Positions 42,917 through 54,681 of a stretch of DNA of 64,000 nucleotides are shown here, piece by piece (position 1 is the first letter of the stretch; the number at the start of each line of letters is the position of its first letter). The notes beneath the pieces were generated by a model. The model was not told the origin of the DNA. It made no database searches and saw nothing but the letters and a program-made list of their open reading frames with translations. The stretch is taken from assembly GCF_000306115.2 (NCBI RefSeq), contig NZ_AKWX02000023.1, positions 124,001 through 188,000 of the forward strand, read 5' to 3'. This DNA comes from Leptospira wolffii serovar Khorat str. Khorat-H2. Lineage in GTDB: Bacteria > Spirochaetota > Leptospiria > Leptospirales > Leptospiraceae. Both the position numbers and the translations under genes were made by a program.

Positions 42917-44794
42917 ATGTCCCTCCCTTTTTTGAATCCAGGAATCTTCGCGCATATTGACGCGGGCAAAACCACGCTGCTTGAAAGGATTCTTTTCGAA
43001 ACGGGTAAAATCTCCTCGCCCGGCAGAATCGAAGAAGGCACCACAGAGTCCGATTATCTTCCGGAAGAAATCGAAAGAGGGATCTCCATCCAATCCACCG
43101 TGGCTCGCATTCCTTATCCGAACGAGGAATCTCCCCGGCTACTTTTGCAATTCGTGGATAATCCGGGGCATTTGGATTTTCAGTCCCAGGCCAATGCTTC
43201 CCTCTTAGTTTCCGATTTCGGTCTGGTACTCGTGGACTCCTTCGAGGGTCTGAAATCTCAGACTTTCCAAAACGTGGAAGCGTTGCGTAAAGCGGGACGA
43301 CCCATTCTTCTCTTTTTAAATAAGTTGGACCGAGAAGGCTCCGATATACTTACCCCTTTGGTAGATCTGGAGGTCGCTCTAGGCAAAGAGCCCGTTCTAT
43401 TATTCAAAGAAGGAGGTGAGGTCCCTCTGTTGGAAGGCAAGGGAGAGGAGAGAGACTTCCTTCCTTGTATTGAATGGGATCCGGATCTTTCCGAAGAATA
43501 TCTCAAAGATCATTCCAAACTTCCCCTTCTCGCCAAAGAGGGCCTTATAAAAGGATTCTGGGAAGGGAAGGTGTTTCCCGTTTTAGGGGGCTCCGCGCTG
43601 CATGGGCAAGGGATCCCGGAGTTGCTTTCTATCTTAGAACTTTTGGCAAAGGGAAAACCCGAACTCCGGCCTCCCGTCTCCGATGCCTGGGGAGTCGTCT
43701 TTAAGAGGGAAGTACATCCGGAGCTCGGCAAACTCGTGCATTTTCAGGCCTGGAACCGTTTGGGAACCAAGACCAAAGTTTTCTCCGAATCCGGAGACAG
43801 ATCCATAGACAATTTATACAGAATCTCCGCCAGGGATTTTGAAGAAACGAAAGAGGTGGAGCCGGGGGAACTCGTTGCGACTTCTTCCCTTCTATTTGCA
43901 AAGCCGGGGGACATTCTTTTACGACATAATACGACGAAAACCAGTTTATTGTCTCCTATCAAGAAGCAATTCCAGATTCTTCTCGAACCCGAAAAGGGAG
44001 AAGATCGGGAAGAATTATGGAATTCTCTCCAGGAGTTAGCTTGGTTGGACGAGTCGATCGGGTTGGATATTCTTCCCGAAACGGGACAATTTCGCTTATC
44101 AGGCACGGGTGAGTTGCATCTGGAGATTTCTCTTTCGCGCTTGAGAAGCATCTTCTCTAAAAGTTTTCAGACAAGCGGAATCAAGGTTGCAAGATTCGCG
44201 CTTTGGAAAAATTTGGTTCAAAAGGTCGCATTTCAGCATACCGCGTTCGATCAAAAAATCTCGAGCGGTCAGGTGCTCGCGTCCTTGGAAAGCTCTCACA
44301 GCTTTTCTAAGGGAGTGCGGTTTAATGCCGAGTTACCAGATTCGATAGAAGAGGCGATTTCTTCCGCATTCGAGGAAGTTACCGCTAAGGGCAAAGACGG
44401 AGAAGAAGTTCTCGGTCTTTCCATGATCGTAGAGAGTTATGAGCCTCCGGAGACGGAGTCCTCTTTCGATCTTGCTTCGTTGATCAAAGTAGCCGTCATC
44501 AAGGGTTTAAAAGACATAATTCCGAATCATTCGGAACTAATCGGCCCCGTCTCTGAGTTGGAGATCCTTACACCGGATTCTTATCTCGGAGATATTTTGG
44601 CAAGTTTGTCCAAAAGGGACGCAAAGATTCGTAAGGTCGTTGCGGTGGCTGATGGGCGCCAATTGATCCAAGCAAGTGCTTCTACGCAAAACTTACTTGG
44701 CTTTAGCGGCGTTCTTAGAAATATGGCTCAAGGAAGGGGCGTCCTGTCTTTGGACACCCTTTTTGACTTTGATAACCATTCTGTATTGTTTTAA
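42917..44794 (+). CDS. EF-G/Tet(M)-like translational GTPase
   Basis: The 625-residue protein is shorter than EF-G (about 700) and close to Tet(M)-type ribosomal protection proteins (about 640). The GTPase motifs are intact: AHIDAGKTT (residues 12-20), ERGISIQST, DNPGH (instead of DTPGH), NKLD and SALH. The later domains follow EF-G order: domain II (about 255-340), domain III with TGELHLE, domain IV, and domain V with LEILTPDSYLGDILASL and GFSGVLRNMAQGRG. The sequence is divergent throughout. It sits 51 bases before tuf, where fusA is in many genomes. No clear ribosome site precedes the ATG. It may be a specialised EF-G paralogue or a ribosome-rescue or protection factor. Confidence 0.85.
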   Translation: MSLPFLNPGIFAHIDAGKTTLLERILFETGKISSPGRIEEGTTESDYLPEEIERGISIQSTVARIPYPNEESPRLLLQFVDNPGHLDFQSQANASLLVSDFGLVLVDSFEGLKSQTFQNVEALRKAGRPILLFLNKLDREGSDILTPLVDLEVALGKEPVLLFKEGGEVPLLEGKGEERDFLPCIEWDPDLSEEYLKDHSKLPLLAKEGLIKGFWEGKVFPVLGGSALHGQGIPELLSILELLAKGKPELRPPVSDAWGVVFKREVHPELGKLVHFQAWNRLGTKTKVFSESGDRSIDNLYRISARDFEETKEVEPGELVATSSLLFAKPGDILLRHNTTKTSLLSPIKKQFQILLEPEKGEDREELWNSLQELAWLDESIGLDILPETGQFRLSGTGELHLEISLSRLRSIFSKSFQTSGIKVARFALWKNLVQKVAFQHTAFDQKISSGQVLASLESSHSFSKGVRFNAELPDSIEEAISSAFEEVTAKGKDGEEVLGLSMIVESYEPPETESSFDLASLIKVAVIKGLKDIIPNHSELIGPVSELEILTPDSYLGDILASLSKRDAKIRKVVAVADGRQLIQASASTQNLLGFSGVLRNMAQGRGVLSLDTLFDFDNHSVLF

Positions 44795-44845
44795 GAAACA
44801 GGCTCGATTTCGAGTTTGTTAATAAAGTAAGGAGTTTAAAACGCT

Positions 44846-46051
44846 ATGGCTAAGGAGAAATTCGACAGGTCCAAACCACACTTAAACGTTGGTACTATCG
44901 GACACGTTGACCATGGAAAAACCACGCTAACGGCAGCAATCACCACTACGCTTGCAAAAGTATTGGGTGGAAAAAACAAAGCCGTAGCTTACGACCAAAT
45001 TGATAACGCGCCTGAAGAAAAGGCTCGTGGGATCACGATTGCAACCTCTCACCAAGAGTATGAGACTGCAAACCGTCACTACGCACACGTTGACTGCCCG
45101 GGACACGCTGACTATGTTAAAAACATGATCACCGGTGCTGCTCAGATGGACGCTGCGATTCTAGTTGTTTCCGCAACTGACGGACCTATGCCTCAAACGA
45201 AAGAGCACATCCTGCTCGCTCGTCAGGTAGGTGTTCCTTACATCATCGTATTCATCAACAAAGCGGACATGCTTGCAGCAGACGAGCGCGAGGAAATGAT
45301 TCAAATGGTTGAGATGGACGTTCGCGACCTTCTTAACAAATACAATTTCCCAGGCGACGCTACTCCAATCGTTTACGGATCCGCTCTAAAAGCTCTGGAA
45401 GGAGACGAAAGCGAGCTCGGAACTCAATCCATCGTTAAATTGATGGAAGCTCTGGACACTTACGTTCCGAATCCTAAGCGTATTACCGACAAGCCGTTCC
45501 TGATGCCTGTAGAGGACGTATTCTCTATCACCGGTCGTGGAACTGTTGCAACCGGAAGAGTAGAGCAAGGAACCCTGAAAATCAACGACGAGGTTGAAAT
45601 CGTTGGTATTCGTCCTACTACGAAAACGGTCGTTACCGGTATCGAAATGTTCCGTAAACTTTTGGATTCTGCGGAAGCAGGAGACAATATCGGTGCTCTT
45701 CTTCGCGGAACCAAGAAAGAAGACATCGAGAGAGGACAAGTTCTCGCTAAACCGGGATCAATCACTCCTCACAGAAAGTTCAACGCGGAAGTTTACGTTC
45801 TTACCAAAGACGAAGGTGGACGTCACACTCCATTCTTCAATAACTACCGTCCACAGTTCTATTTCAGAACTACCGACATCACCGGCGTTTGTAACCTGCC
45901 TAACGGTATGGAAATGGTAATGCCTGGTGACAACGTTACGATGAGCATCGAGTTGATTCACCCGATCGCCATGGACAAAGGTCTTAAATTCGCGATCCGC
46001 GAAGGTGGAAAGACTATCGGTTCCGGCGTAGTGGCTGAGATCACCGAGTAA
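44846..46051 (+). CDS. tuf: Elongation factor Tu
   Basis: The 401-residue EF-Tu has all GTPase motifs: [25 protein letters not shown] and SALK, and full domains II and III through to the C-terminal [19 protein letters not shown] precedes the ATG. It leads the S10 cluster, with rpsJ ten bases downstream. Confidence 0.98.
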   Translation: MAKEKFDRSKPHLNVGTIGHVDHGKTTLTAAITTTLAKVLGGKNKAVAYDQIDNAPEEKARGITIATSHQEYETANRHYAHVDCPGHADYVKNMITGAAQMDAAILVVSATDGPMPQTKEHILLARQVGVPYIIVFINKADMLAADEREEMIQMVEMDVRDLLNKYNFPGDATPIVYGSALKALEGDESELGTQSIVKLMEALDTYVPNPKRITDKPFLMPVEDVFSITGRGTVATGRVEQGTLKINDEVEIVGIRPTTKTVVTGIEMFRKLLDSAEAGDNIGALLRGTKKEDIERGQVLAKPGSITPHRKFNAEVYVLTKDEGGRHTPFFNNYRPQFYFRTTDITGVCNLPNGMEMVMPGDNVTMSIELIHPIAMDKGLKFAIREGGKTIGSGVVAEITE

Positions 46052-46061
46052 GAGAAAGGGA

Positions 46062-46370
46062 ATGGCTGGCCAAAAGATCAGAGTAAAGCTTAAGGCTTTC
46101 GATCATAAGTTGATCGACCAATCGACTTACGAGATCGTTGCGACTGCCAAAAGGACCGGAGCTACTGTCTCCGGTCCGATTCCTCTTCCTACGAAGAAGG
46201 AAATATACACAGTCCTCCGTTCTCCACACGTAAATAAAAAATCAAGAGAGCAGTTTGAGATGAAAACTCACAAACGGCTTATCGACATCCTGGATACTAA
46301 CGAAGACACGGTAGAAGCTCTGATGAAGCTGCAACTGCCAGCCGGTGTATCCGTGGATATTAAATCCTAA
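46062..46370 (+). CDS. rpsJ: 30S ribosomal protein S10
   Basis: The 102-residue protein matches S10 throughout ([39 protein letters not shown]). S10 is in the 30S head and also contacts NusG and NusB. It is the first ribosomal gene of the S10 cluster. Confidence 0.97.
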   Translation: MAGQKIRVKLKAFDHKLIDQSTYEIVATAKRTGATVSGPIPLPTKKEIYTVLRSPHVNKKSREQFEMKTHKRLIDILDTNEDTVEALMKLQLPAGVSVDIKS

Positions 46371-46381
46371 GGGAAGAAAAA

Positions 46382-47002
46382 ATGGCAAAGGGATTAATCG
46401 GTAAAAAGATAGGGATGTCCCAAATCTTCGACGAACAAGGAAATATCATTCCTGTAACCGTCTTAGAAGTAGGTCCCTGCGCAGTTTCCCAAGTCAAGTC
46501 CGCACAAACGGACGGTTACGACGCGATTCAGTTAGCTTTTCAGGATGATAAAGAAAAACACCTGAGCAAGGCACAAAAAGGCCATTTAGCTAAAACTGGA
46601 CTTACTCCTAAAAGAGTGTTGAAGGAATTTCGGGATTTCGGGGAAGAACCCGCACCCGGCGCGGAATTAAAAGCGCAAGACGTATTTGCAGTTTCGGATA
46701 TCGTAAAAGTGACCGGAACCAGCAAAGGTAAAGGCTTCCAAGGTGTGATCAAAAGATACGGTCACCATGGTGGTCCGGGAGCTCACGGTTCTCGTTTCCA
46801 CAGGCACCCTGGTTCCATGGGTTCCAACACTACTCCGGGAAGAGTATTCAAAGGACGCAAACTTCCAGGCCGCACCGGTTTCGATACGAAAACCGTTCTG
46901 AACCTGAAAGTAGTTCGTATCCACGAAGCTGAGAATTTGGTTTTCGTTAGCGGTTCCGTTCCTGGTCCTGCGAACACCATCGTCACTATAGAGAAGATAT
47001 AA
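46382..47002 (+). CDS. rplC: 50S ribosomal protein L3
   Basis: The 206-residue L3 starts with [17 protein letters not shown] and contains the peptidyl-transferase-proximal loop motif [19 protein letters not shown] (about residues 123-141). It has normal length. Confidence 0.97.
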   Translation: MAKGLIGKKIGMSQIFDEQGNIIPVTVLEVGPCAVSQVKSAQTDGYDAIQLAFQDDKEKHLSKAQKGHLAKTGLTPKRVLKEFRDFGEEPAPGAELKAQDVFAVSDIVKVTGTSKGKGFQGVIKRYGHHGGPGAHGSRFHRHPGSMGSNTTPGRVFKGRKLPGRTGFDTKTVLNLKVVRIHEAENLVFVSGSVPGPANTIVTIEKI

Positions 47003-47016
47003 GATCCGGTAGAGTC

Positions 47017-47652
47017 ATGAAAGCACAGAAGTACTCCAAAGAAGGAAAGCTGCTCTCGGAAATCGAACTGCCTGCGGCTTTGTTCGAATCCAAATTCAGC
47101 AGCGGGGCGATTTACGACGCCATTAAGGCGGAGAACGCTAACCTCCGTTCCGGGAATCATCATACGAAAACCCGCTCCGAAGTTTCGGGAGGCGGTAAAA
47201 AACCTTGGGCCCAAAAAGGGACCGGTCGTGCACGTCAAGGTTCCATTCGCGCTCCTCATTGGGTGGGCGGTGGTACTGTTCACGGACCTCGCAAGAGAGA
47301 TTATTCGTACAAGGTTTCCCCGAAAGTGAAACGCAGGGCGGTTCTTTCCGTTCTGAATAAGAAAGCGCAAGGCGCATCCATCAAAGTGGTGGAGGATCTG
47401 GATCCGAAAGAATTCAGCACCAAAGCGTTTGCGACCTTATTCAATAATATCGGTCTGAAAAACACGGGAGTCATCGGCTTTCTGGTAGGCGGAGAGAACG
47501 ATTTCATCAAGAAATCTGTTCGCAATATCCCTACCGTGAAGTATATCAACTCCAAGCGGATCGCCGTTCGCGACATTCTCTATAACAGGAACCTCGTCAT
47601 CACCGAAGGCGCTTTGGGAGAAATCCTCAAGCATTATGGAGAAGGCAAATGA
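47017..47652 (+). CDS. rplD: 50S ribosomal protein L4
   Basis: The 211-residue L4 shows the exit-tunnel loop ([25 protein letters not shown] in part, about residues 53-76), the site of macrolide resistance changes. The globular domain follows. In Escherichia coli L4 autoregulates the S10 operon; the control site was not identified here. It overlaps rplW by four bases. Confidence 0.97.
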   Translation: MKAQKYSKEGKLLSEIELPAALFESKFSSGAIYDAIKAENANLRSGNHHTKTRSEVSGGGKKPWAQKGTGRARQGSIRAPHWVGGGTVHGPRKRDYSYKVSPKVKRRAVLSVLNKKAQGASIKVVEDLDPKEFSTKAFATLFNNIGLKNTGVIGFLVGGENDFIKKSVRNIPTVKYINSKRIAVRDILYNRNLVITEGALGEILKHYGEGK

Positions 47653-47957
47653 ACCTGAACGAAGTTATCTTATCACCGATCATCACCGAGAAGTCCCAGG
47701 ACCTCGAGACCATCGGAGAAAAAGATGGAAAGAGAACCGTAAAATATACGGTGGAGATCCATCCTAGAGCCAACAAGACTCTGGTGAAGGAAGCTTTCCG
47801 CAAAATTTACAACGTAGTGCCTTCTTCTGTAAACATCCAAGTTTACCGTGGAAAGGTGAAAAGATTCCGTCATCTGCCGGCTCCGAAAGCGCATTGGAAG
47901 AAAGCAATCGTGACTTTCCGCGACGGAGCAAGCATCGACTTCGGTAAGGAAGCATAA
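47649..47957 (+). CDS. rplW: 50S ribosomal protein L23
   Basis: The 102-residue L23 has the family start ([15 protein letters not shown]) and the rRNA-binding [18 protein letters not shown]. It lies at the tunnel exit and is a docking point for trigger factor and SRP. The ATGA overlap with rplD indicates coupling. Confidence 0.96.
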   Translation: MNLNEVILSPIITEKSQDLETIGEKDGKRTVKYTVEIHPRANKTLVKEAFRKIYNVVPSSVNIQVYRGKVKRFRHLPAPKAHWKKAIVTFRDGASIDFGKEA

Positions 47958-47959
47958 AA

Positions 47960-48799
47960 ATGGGAATTAAGAAATTTAAACCCGTTACTTCCGCCAGCCG
48001 CTTTAAATCGGTTCTTACTTTCGAAGAAATCACCGAAATCGAACCGTATCGTCCATTGACGATCAGCCTGAATTATAAAGCAGGTCGCGGAGAAGGTGGA
48101 AAAATCGCGGTTCGCAGAAAAGGCGGACGCGTTAAACGTAAATATCGTATCATCGACTTCAAACGCCGTAAAGTGGGTATCACCGCTACGGTTAAGACCG
48201 TGGAGTACGATCCGTATCGTTCCGCATTTATCTCTCTCGTCAGCTATTCTGACGGAGAATACGCTTATATCCTAAATGCCGAAGGCATGAAAGTTGGAGA
48301 CAAAATTTCCAATGGAGAAGGCGTTGAGATTAAAATCGGTAACGCTCTTCCTCTCGGAAAAATTCCTCCAGGCACCAATGTGCATAACGTGGAATTGAAA
48401 ATCGGAAGAGGCGGGCAGATCGCAAGAACCGCTGGATCCTTCGCAACCATCGCAGGTAGAGACGGAGAATACGTTCTTCTCAAGCTCCCGAGCTCCGAGG
48501 TTCGTAAAGTTCACCAGAACTGCTATGCGACCGTCGGTATTTGCAGCAATAAAGATCATAACCTCGTTTCCATCGGTAAAGCCGGTAGAAACAGATGGTT
48601 GGGAAAACGTCCTAAGGTTAGAGGGGTTGTAATGAACCCGGTTGACCACCCACATGGTGGTGGTGAGGGACGTACTTCCGGAGGACGTCACCCAGTGACT
48701 CCTTGGGGTATTCCGACCAAAGGATACAAAACTCGTCGTAGGGCTAAACCTTCCGACAAGTTTATCATCCAGAAAAGAAAGGGAAATAGGAGCAGGTAA
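47960..48799 (+). CDS. rplB: 50S ribosomal protein L2
   Basis: The 279-residue L2 has the conserved C-terminal segment [20 protein letters not shown], which carries the His residue needed for peptidyl transferase function, and GKRPKVRG before it. Full family length. Confidence 0.97.
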   Translation: MGIKKFKPVTSASRFKSVLTFEEITEIEPYRPLTISLNYKAGRGEGGKIAVRRKGGRVKRKYRIIDFKRRKVGITATVKTVEYDPYRSAFISLVSYSDGEYAYILNAEGMKVGDKISNGEGVEIKIGNALPLGKIPPGTNVHNVELKIGRGGQIARTAGSFATIAGRDGEYVLLKLPSSEVRKVHQNCYATVGICSNKDHNLVSIGKAGRNRWLGKRPKVRGVVMNPVDHPHGGGEGRTSGGRHPVTPWGIPTKGYKTRRRAKPSDKFIIQKRKGNRSR

Positions 48800-48804
48800 T
48801 CATC

Positions 48805-49083
48805 ATGCGATCTACTAAGAAAGGTCCGTTCATCGACAGTCACCTCATGAGCAAGGTGATCAAACTGAACTCCGAAAACCAAAAGAAGCCTTTTAAAACC
48901 TGGTCTCGTAGAAGTACGATTTTCCCGGACATGATCGGTCACACCATCATGGTTCATAACGGGAACAAGTTCATTCCGGTTTACATCAACGACAATATGG
49001 TCGGACACAAGTTGGGAGAATTTGCTCCTACTCGTACCTACCGTGGTCACGGAAACGCGGATAAAAAGGCGGCGAAGAAATAA
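48805..49083 (+). CDS. rpsS: 30S ribosomal protein S19
   Basis: The 92-residue S19 matches the family ([47 protein letters not shown]). Its stop overlaps the rplV start by one base. Confidence 0.97.
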   Translation: MRSTKKGPFIDSHLMSKVIKLNSENQKKPFKTWSRRSTIFPDMIGHTIMVHNGNKFIPVYINDNMVGHKLGEFAPTRTYRGHGNADKKAAKK

Positions 49084-49415
49084 TGGAAGCCGTAGCAATC
49101 GCAAGATTTATCAGAATGTCTCCTCGTAAACTGCGTCTCGTCGCCGACGAGATCCGCGGATACGAAGTTGCGGAAGCTCTGGATATTCTGAAATATACGA
49201 ACAAGAGAGCCATCGAGCCTATCTTCAAGCTGATCAAGTCCGCTTCTGCAAACGCAGTCGTGAAGAACGATTCCGCTGAGCCCGGCAAGATGTTTATTAA
49301 GAAAATTCTCGTGGACGAAGGCCCTATTCTGAAACGCTTCCGTCCTCGCGCTCGCGGTAGAGCGGCAAGGATTCGTAAGAGAACCAGCCACGTAACAGTG
49401 GTCATCTCGGATTAA
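49083..49415 (+). CDS. rplV: 50S ribosomal protein L22
   Basis: The 110-residue L22 has the N-terminal [18 protein letters not shown] and the beta-hairpin [24 protein letters not shown] in part, which lines the exit tunnel. The start ATG shares one base with the rpsS stop. Confidence 0.97.
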   Translation: MEAVAIARFIRMSPRKLRLVADEIRGYEVAEALDILKYTNKRAIEPIFKLIKSASANAVVKNDSAEPGKMFIKKILVDEGPILKRFRPRARGRAARIRKRTSHVTVVISD

Positions 49416-49426
49416 TAGGGGAAATC

Positions 49427-50104
49427 ATGGGACAGAAAGTTAACCCAATCGGACTTCGTATCGGGATCACTCGCGGATGGGATTCCATCTGGTTCTCTCA
49501 AGCAGACTATAAAAAGAACCTGCACGAAGACATTAGAATTCGTAGATTTATCCAAGGCCGTTTCAAAGAGGCAGGCGTTGTAAAAGTTGTAGTGGAGCGT
49601 TTTCCTGAGAAGATCAACGTGAACCTTCACACTGCTAAGCCTGGTGTGGTAATCGGTAAAAACGGAGCGAATATCGAAGCCGTTAAGAAAGTCATCAAGA
49701 CTATGACCGAGAAGCCTTTGAACCTTAACATTATCGAAGTTAAGAAGCCTGAGACTATCGCTCAATGTATCGCCGAGTCCATCGCGATTCAAATCCAAGA
49801 GCGCCAACCTTTCCGTCGCGTAATGAAGCAAGAGCTTCGTCGTGCGATGAGAGGCGGAGTGGAAGGGATCAAAATCCTAATCTCCGGACGTTTGAACGGA
49901 GCGGATATGGCTCGTCGCGAAGGCTATCGTGAAGGAAGAATTCCTCTTCATACCCTGAGAGCGAAGATTGATTTAGGATTCCGCGAAGCAAGCACCACTT
50001 TCGGCCAGATCGGAGTGAAAGTTTGGACTTACACTGGAGACTTCATCAACAGTAAAGAAGAGTCCGAAGAAGATAAATACGCCGTTAAGAGAAGGACCAA
50101 CTGA
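49427..50104 (+). CDS. rpsC: 30S ribosomal protein S3
   Basis: The 225-residue S3 starts [19 protein letters not shown] and has the KH-domain GKNGANIE loop and the C-terminal [20 protein letters not shown]. It is part of the mRNA entry helicase with S4 and S5. Confidence 0.97.
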   Translation: MGQKVNPIGLRIGITRGWDSIWFSQADYKKNLHEDIRIRRFIQGRFKEAGVVKVVVERFPEKINVNLHTAKPGVVIGKNGANIEAVKKVIKTMTEKPLNLNIIEVKKPETIAQCIAESIAIQIQERQPFRRVMKQELRRAMRGGVEGIKILISGRLNGADMARREGYREGRIPLHTLRAKIDLGFREASTTFGQIGVKVWTYTGDFINSKEESEEDKYAVKRRTN

Positions 50105-50134
50105 TCGTCTTTGATGATCCAAAGGTAAAAAACG

Positions 50135-50548
50135 ATGTTATCACCTAAAAGAGTTAAGTTCAGAAAAAGACAAAGAGGTCGCCTGAAAGGAAACGACGAA
50201 CGTGGTTCTAAAGTTTCTTTCGGAGAGTTCGGTTTGAAAGCCGTGACTTCCGGTCGTCTGACTGCAAGACAAATCGAAGCTGCAAGGATCACCATCAACC
50301 GCCAAGTGAAAAGAGGCGGGAAATTATGGATTCGGATCTTTCCTCACCTTCCTATTACCAAGAAACCAGCGGAAACTCGTATGGGTAAAGGAAAAGGTAA
50401 CCCTGAGTTCTGGATTGCTGAAGTCAGACCTGGCCGCGTTTTATTCGAAATGAGCGGAATTGATGAAGCGACCGCTAAAAAAGCTTTGGATTTGGCTGCT
50501 TATAAACTGCCTGTTCAAACCGAATTCGTGAAGAGGTCCATGCTGTGA
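50135..50548 (+). CDS. rplP: 50S ribosomal protein L16
   Basis: The 137-residue L16 shows [15 protein letters not shown] and the [21 protein letters not shown] signature near the A site. Its TGA overlaps the rpmC GTG. Confidence 0.97.
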   Translation: MLSPKRVKFRKRQRGRLKGNDERGSKVSFGEFGLKAVTSGRLTARQIEAARITINRQVKRGGKLWIRIFPHLPITKKPAETRMGKGKGNPEFWIAEVRPGRVLFEMSGIDEATAKKALDLAAYKLPVQTEFVKRSML

Positions 50549-50847
50549 AAAAGATCAAACTCGCAGAGTTGAAAGACGCGGAAATTCTGGCTCAGTTGGA
50601 AGATGCGCGCAAGGTCATCCGCACCGCTCGCTTCCAATACGGAGTATCCCGTTCTTTGGAAAATCCGAAGGTAATCGCGAACGCTAAGAAGAAGATCGCT
50701 CGCCTTCTGACCATCCAAAAGAACAGAGAGTTGGCTGCGAAGCCCGGTTCCACTAAGACCAAGCGTTATTCCAGAGCGACTCGCAAAGGCCAAGCTTTAG
50801 CAAAAGCGAATGCCGCCGCTAAGAAGAATGCGAAGGCTAAGAATTGA
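50545..50847 (+). CDS. rpmC: 50S ribosomal protein L29 with C-terminal extension
   Basis: The first 65 residues are a normal L29 ([40 protein letters not shown] in part). About 30 further residues, rich in Lys and Ala ([23 protein letters not shown] in part), make the protein 100 long against a usual 60-70. The start is GTG overlapping the rplP stop. Confidence 0.93.
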   Translation: MKKIKLAELKDAEILAQLEDARKVIRTARFQYGVSRSLENPKVIANAKKKIARLLTIQKNRELAAKPGSTKTKRYSRATRKGQALAKANAAAKKNAKAKN

Positions 50848-50849
50848 TT

Positions 50850-51119
50850 ATGGAAACTGCAAAGAAGCATATTAAGAAATCCCTTCTGAGCGAAGGTAGA
50901 GTCGTAAGCACCGCCATGGATAAAACCTTGGTGATGATCGTGGAAGCACGTAAGACTCATCCTAGATTCAAGAAGATCGTTCGTAAAACCGTTAAAATGA
51001 AGGTTCACGACGAGAAGAACGAATGCCAAGTAGGAGACAAGATTCTCGCGATTGAAACTCGCCCTCTGTCCCGCGAAAAGCGTCACCGTCTATTTAAGAT
51101 CGTAGAAAAGGCAAAGTAA
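50850..51119 (+). CDS. rpsQ: 30S ribosomal protein S17
   Basis: From the ATG at 50850 the protein has 89 residues with the S17 features [17 protein letters not shown] and [23 protein letters not shown] in part. A TTG six bases earlier is in frame but less likely. Confidence 0.96.
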   Translation: METAKKHIKKSLLSEGRVVSTAMDKTLVMIVEARKTHPRFKKIVRKTVKMKVHDEKNECQVGDKILAIETRPLSREKRHRLFKIVEKAK

Positions 51120-51120
51120 G

Positions 51121-51513
51121 ATGATCCAACAGGAAACCATCCTCCAAGTCGCCGACAACTCCGGAATCAAACGGGTTATGTGTATTAAGGTTCTCGGAGG
51201 CTCTAAGAAACGTTACGCTTCCGTGGGAGACGAGATTATCGTCGCCGTTAAAGACGCTCAACCCGCTTACGGATTGAAGGACTCCACGGGGAAAAAGGTC
51301 CATAACAAGGCCGTTCAACGCGCCGTTGTTGTTAGAACTAAGAAAGAAATCCGTCGTCCGGACGGTTCTTATATCCGTTTCGATGATAACGCAGTAGCCA
51401 TCATCGACGATAAGGGAAATCCGAAAGGAACCCGTATCTTCGGGCCGGTTGCTCGCGAACTTCGCGATAAAAAATACGCTAAGATTATCTCCCTAGCGCC
51501 GGAGGTTCTATAA
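51121..51513 (+). CDS. rplN: 50S ribosomal protein L14
   Basis: The 130-residue L14 starts [15 protein letters not shown] and has [14 protein letters not shown] and [12 protein letters not shown]. It is slightly longer than the common 122. It overlaps rplX by one base (TAATG). Confidence 0.97.
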   Translation: MIQQETILQVADNSGIKRVMCIKVLGGSKKRYASVGDEIIVAVKDAQPAYGLKDSTGKKVHNKAVQRAVVVRTKKEIRRPDGSYIRFDDNAVAIIDDKGNPKGTRIFGPVARELRDKKYAKIISLAPEVL

Positions 51514-51866
51514 TGTCCAAGCTGACGTATCGGGGATCCGAATATACTAAATTCAAACCCGTTCGCCTGCACAAAGACGACGAAGTCGTCGTGATCGCAG
51601 GAAAAGAAAAAGGTAAAAGAGGAAAAATCCTCGTTATCGATAAAAAACGGGATCGTGTCGTGGTTGAAGGCTTAAACAAACGCAAGCGTTTCTTAAGACC
51701 TACCCAGGAGAACCCTCAGGGAGGAGTAGTGGAAGTGGAAGCTCCTATGCACATTTCCAACGTAATGTTCTACGACTCCAAGAAGAAGAAGGGAGTTCGC
51801 TTGGGATACCAAGAGAATAAAGGCAAAAAAGTCCGCGTTTCCAAACCGGACGGGAAAGAGATCTAA
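51513..51866 (+). CDS. rplX: 50S ribosomal protein L24
   Basis: The 117-residue L24 has the KOW motif [18 protein letters not shown] and [22 protein letters not shown] in part. L24 initiates 50S assembly. Normal layout of the spc cluster. Confidence 0.96.
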   Translation: MSKLTYRGSEYTKFKPVRLHKDDEVVVIAGKEKGKRGKILVIDKKRDRVVVEGLNKRKRFLRPTQENPQGGVVEVEAPMHISNVMFYDSKKKKGVRLGYQENKGKKVRVSKPDGKEI

Positions 51867-51869
51867 ATC

Positions 51870-52418
51870 ATGGCAGCTAGACTGAGGGAAAAATACGGGA
51901 AAGAAATCGCTCCCGCACTCCAAAAACAGTATAACTTCAAGTCGGTTATGCAGGTCCCCCGCCTTGAGAAAATAGTTCTCAACGTAGGTATGGGAGAAGC
52001 TCATACGAACCCCAAGGCTCTCGAAGCTGCGGTGGAAGAGCTCGCTTTGATTACCGGCCAACGCCCCGTAAAAACTAAGGCAAAAAAATCCATTGCGGGA
52101 TTCAAACTCCGCGAGGGTATGAGCCTCGGAACCACCGTTACACTGCGCGGGAACTATATGTATGAGTTCCTGGATCGTCTGGTGAACGTGGCTCTTCCAA
52201 GGGTGCGCGACTTTAAAGGTGTTTCCGAGAAGGGTTTCGACGGACGCGGAAACTATAACTTCAGCATCAAAGAGCAAATCATTTTCCCCGAGATCAAAGT
52301 GGATAAGATCAATTCACTCTACGGGATGAACCTGACCTTCGTAACGAACACCAAGAGCGATGCGGAAGCTCATAGCCTTCTCGCCGCTTTCGGTATGCCG
52401 TTCCGGAACCTGAGATAA
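51870..52418 (+). CDS. rplE: 50S ribosomal protein L5
   Basis: The 182-residue L5 is typical: [36 protein letters not shown] and [17 protein letters not shown]. It binds 5S rRNA. Confidence 0.97.
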   Translation: MAARLREKYGKEIAPALQKQYNFKSVMQVPRLEKIVLNVGMGEAHTNPKALEAAVEELALITGQRPVKTKAKKSIAGFKLREGMSLGTTVTLRGNYMYEFLDRLVNVALPRVRDFKGVSEKGFDGRGNYNFSIKEQIIFPEIKVDKINSLYGMNLTFVTNTKSDAEAHSLLAAFGMPFRNLR

Positions 52419-52428
52419 GGAGCCGCAG

Positions 52429-52614
52429 ATGGCTAAGACATCTTTAATAGAAAGACATAAGAAGAAAAAGAAATTCAAAGTACGGGTTCACAACCGTTGC
52501 CCACTCTGCGGTCGTCCACGTGGTTACCTCAGAAGATTTGATATGTGCAGAATTTGCTTCCGGAAACTGGCTAGCCAAGCTCAGATCCCGGGCGTAGTCA
52601 AGGCATCTTGGTAA
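52429..52614 (+). CDS. rpsN: 30S ribosomal protein S14, zinc-binding type
   Basis: The 61-residue protein is the short, zinc-ribbon (C+) form of S14: CPLC (residues 24-27) and CRIC (residues 40-43), with [15 protein letters not shown] between. No zinc-free paralogue is in the window. Confidence 0.97.
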   Translation: MAKTSLIERHKKKKKFKVRVHNRCPLCGRPRGYLRRFDMCRICFRKLASQAQIPGVVKASW

Positions 52615-52633
52615 GGGGCAGGAGGATATTATA

Positions 52634-53032
52634 ATGAGTTTATCTGATCCTATCGGCGATATGCTGACCCGCATCCGAAATGCTGGTCGTGCGAAACACG
52701 AGAGTTGCGTCATTCCTGGAAGCAAAATCAAACGCTCCATTCTGGAATTGATGAAAGAAGAAGGTTATATCAGCGGTTACGAGCCTGTGACCAACGGAAG
52801 TTTCGAAGATTTCAAAGTGGCTCTGAAATACGACGTCACTAAGAAACCTATCATCCGTGAGTTGGTTCGCGTTTCCAAGCCCGGCCGTCGTGTATATCTG
52901 AAGAGCGAAGAGATCCGTCCCTATAAAAACAATATGGGAACTATGATCCTCTCCACTTCCAAAGGAATTATGACCGGGAAGAAAGCCCGTAAATTACGCG
53001 TAGGAGGAGAGGTGATCTGCAAACTCTCTTAA
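52634..53032 (+). CDS. rpsH: 30S ribosomal protein S8
   Basis: The 132-residue S8 starts [17 protein letters not shown] and ends with [23 protein letters not shown] in part. In Escherichia coli S8 represses the spc operon. Confidence 0.97.
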   Translation: MSLSDPIGDMLTRIRNAGRAKHESCVIPGSKIKRSILELMKEEGYISGYEPVTNGSFEDFKVALKYDVTKKPIIRELVRVSKPGRRVYLKSEEIRPYKNNMGTMILSTSKGIMTGKKARKLRVGGEVICKLS

Positions 53033-53058
53033 GAGATTCGGATCTATCGTAAATACCT

Positions 53059-53598
53059 ATGTCCAGGATTGGAAAAGCAGAAATCAAACTTCCTGATAAA
53101 GTGGAAGTAAAACAGGATAATAGCATTATCCGCGTGAAAGGTCCTCTTGGCGAGCTCCAGACTCCGATCTTTGCGGGAATTTCCCTCAAGAGCGAATCGG
53201 GAACCGTTAAGCTGGAAAGAGCAAGCGAAGAGCAGAATGTTGTAGCTCTTCACGGACTCACCCGCGCTCTTCTTATGAATAGCGTTAAGGGTGTGACCAG
53301 CGGCTGGGAAAAGAACTTAGAAATTACCGGGGTCGGTTATCGTGCTGCTAAGCGCGGAGAAGATCTGGTAATGAACCTGGGGTTCTCCCATGAAGTGGTT
53401 TATAAGACCCCGAAAGGAATCAAGATCGAAGTCATCGAGCAGGTGAAGATCAAGATCACCGGGATCGACAAACAACTCGTAGGTCAAGTCGCAGCCGATA
53501 TTCGCGCTAAGAAACCTCCTGAGCCCTATAAAGGTAAAGGAATCAAGTACAACGACGAATTCATTAAGAGAAAGGCCGGAAAAACCGGTAAGAAGTAG
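53059..53598 (+). CDS. rplF: 50S ribosomal protein L6
   Basis: The 179-residue L6 has the two-fold repeated domain and the C-terminal signature [12 protein letters not shown]. Normal length and position. Confidence 0.97.
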   Translation: MSRIGKAEIKLPDKVEVKQDNSIIRVKGPLGELQTPIFAGISLKSESGTVKLERASEEQNVVALHGLTRALLMNSVKGVTSGWEKNLEITGVGYRAAKRGEDLVMNLGFSHEVVYKTPKGIKIEVIEQVKIKITGIDKQLVGQVAADIRAKKPPEPYKGKGIKYNDEFIKRKAGKTGKK

Positions 53599-53601
53599 GC
53601 C

Positions 53602-53964
53602 ATGATTAATAAACTGAAAAAAATCGCAGCCAAAAACAGGAGAGCGGAACGTTCCCGATTCAAACTGAGACAGTTCGGTGAACGCCCTAGATTGGTTTTC
53701 AATAAATCCAATCGTTATCTTTCCTGCCAGATCGTAGACGATTCTAAAGGGATTACTCTGGTTGCCGCTTCTACTCTGGAGGAAGTTTTTTCCGGAAAGA
53801 GTCGCAAAGATAAGGAAGCCGCTAAGGCTTTGGGAAAAGCGATCGGTGAAAGAGCCTCTCAAAAAGGGCTTAAATCGGTTATGCTGGATCGTTCCGGGAT
53901 GATCTACCACGGAAGAATCGCGGCTTTTGCTGACGCAGCAAGAGAAGCGGGACTGGAGTTCTAA
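53602..53964 (+). CDS. rplR: 50S ribosomal protein L18
   Basis: The 120-residue L18 ends with the family motif [21 protein letters not shown] in part and starts with a basic 5S-rRNA-binding tail. It lies between rplF and rpsE as usual. Confidence 0.97.
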   Translation: MINKLKKIAAKNRRAERSRFKLRQFGERPRLVFNKSNRYLSCQIVDDSKGITLVAASTLEEVFSGKSRKDKEAAKALGKAIGERASQKGLKSVMLDRSGMIYHGRIAAFADAAREAGLEF

Positions 53965-53966
53965 TA

Positions 53967-54482
<516 letters not shown>

Positions 54483-54487
54483 GGAAC

Positions 54488-54667
54488 ATGGAAACTGTAA
54501 TCGTTACTCAGATCAAAAGCAGTATCGGGATCAAGAAAGGCCAGAAATTGACTCTGGCCGCTTTGGGACTCCGTAAACCCGGACAACAAAGAAAACACAC
54601 TCTGACCCCCCAGGTAAAGGGAATGATTTACGATGTCCAACACCTGGTCCGAGTGGATAAGGCCTAA
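54488..54667 (+). CDS. rpmD: 50S ribosomal protein L30
   Basis: From the ATG at 54488, just after AAGGAAC, the protein has 59 residues: [19 protein letters not shown] and [13 protein letters not shown] are L30 features. The frame is open further upstream inside rpsE but without family support. Confidence 0.95.
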   Translation: METVIVTQIKSSIGIKKGQKLTLAALGLRKPGQQRKHTLTPQVKGMIYDVQHLVRVDKA

Positions 54668-54681
54668 TCGAGGAATCGGAT

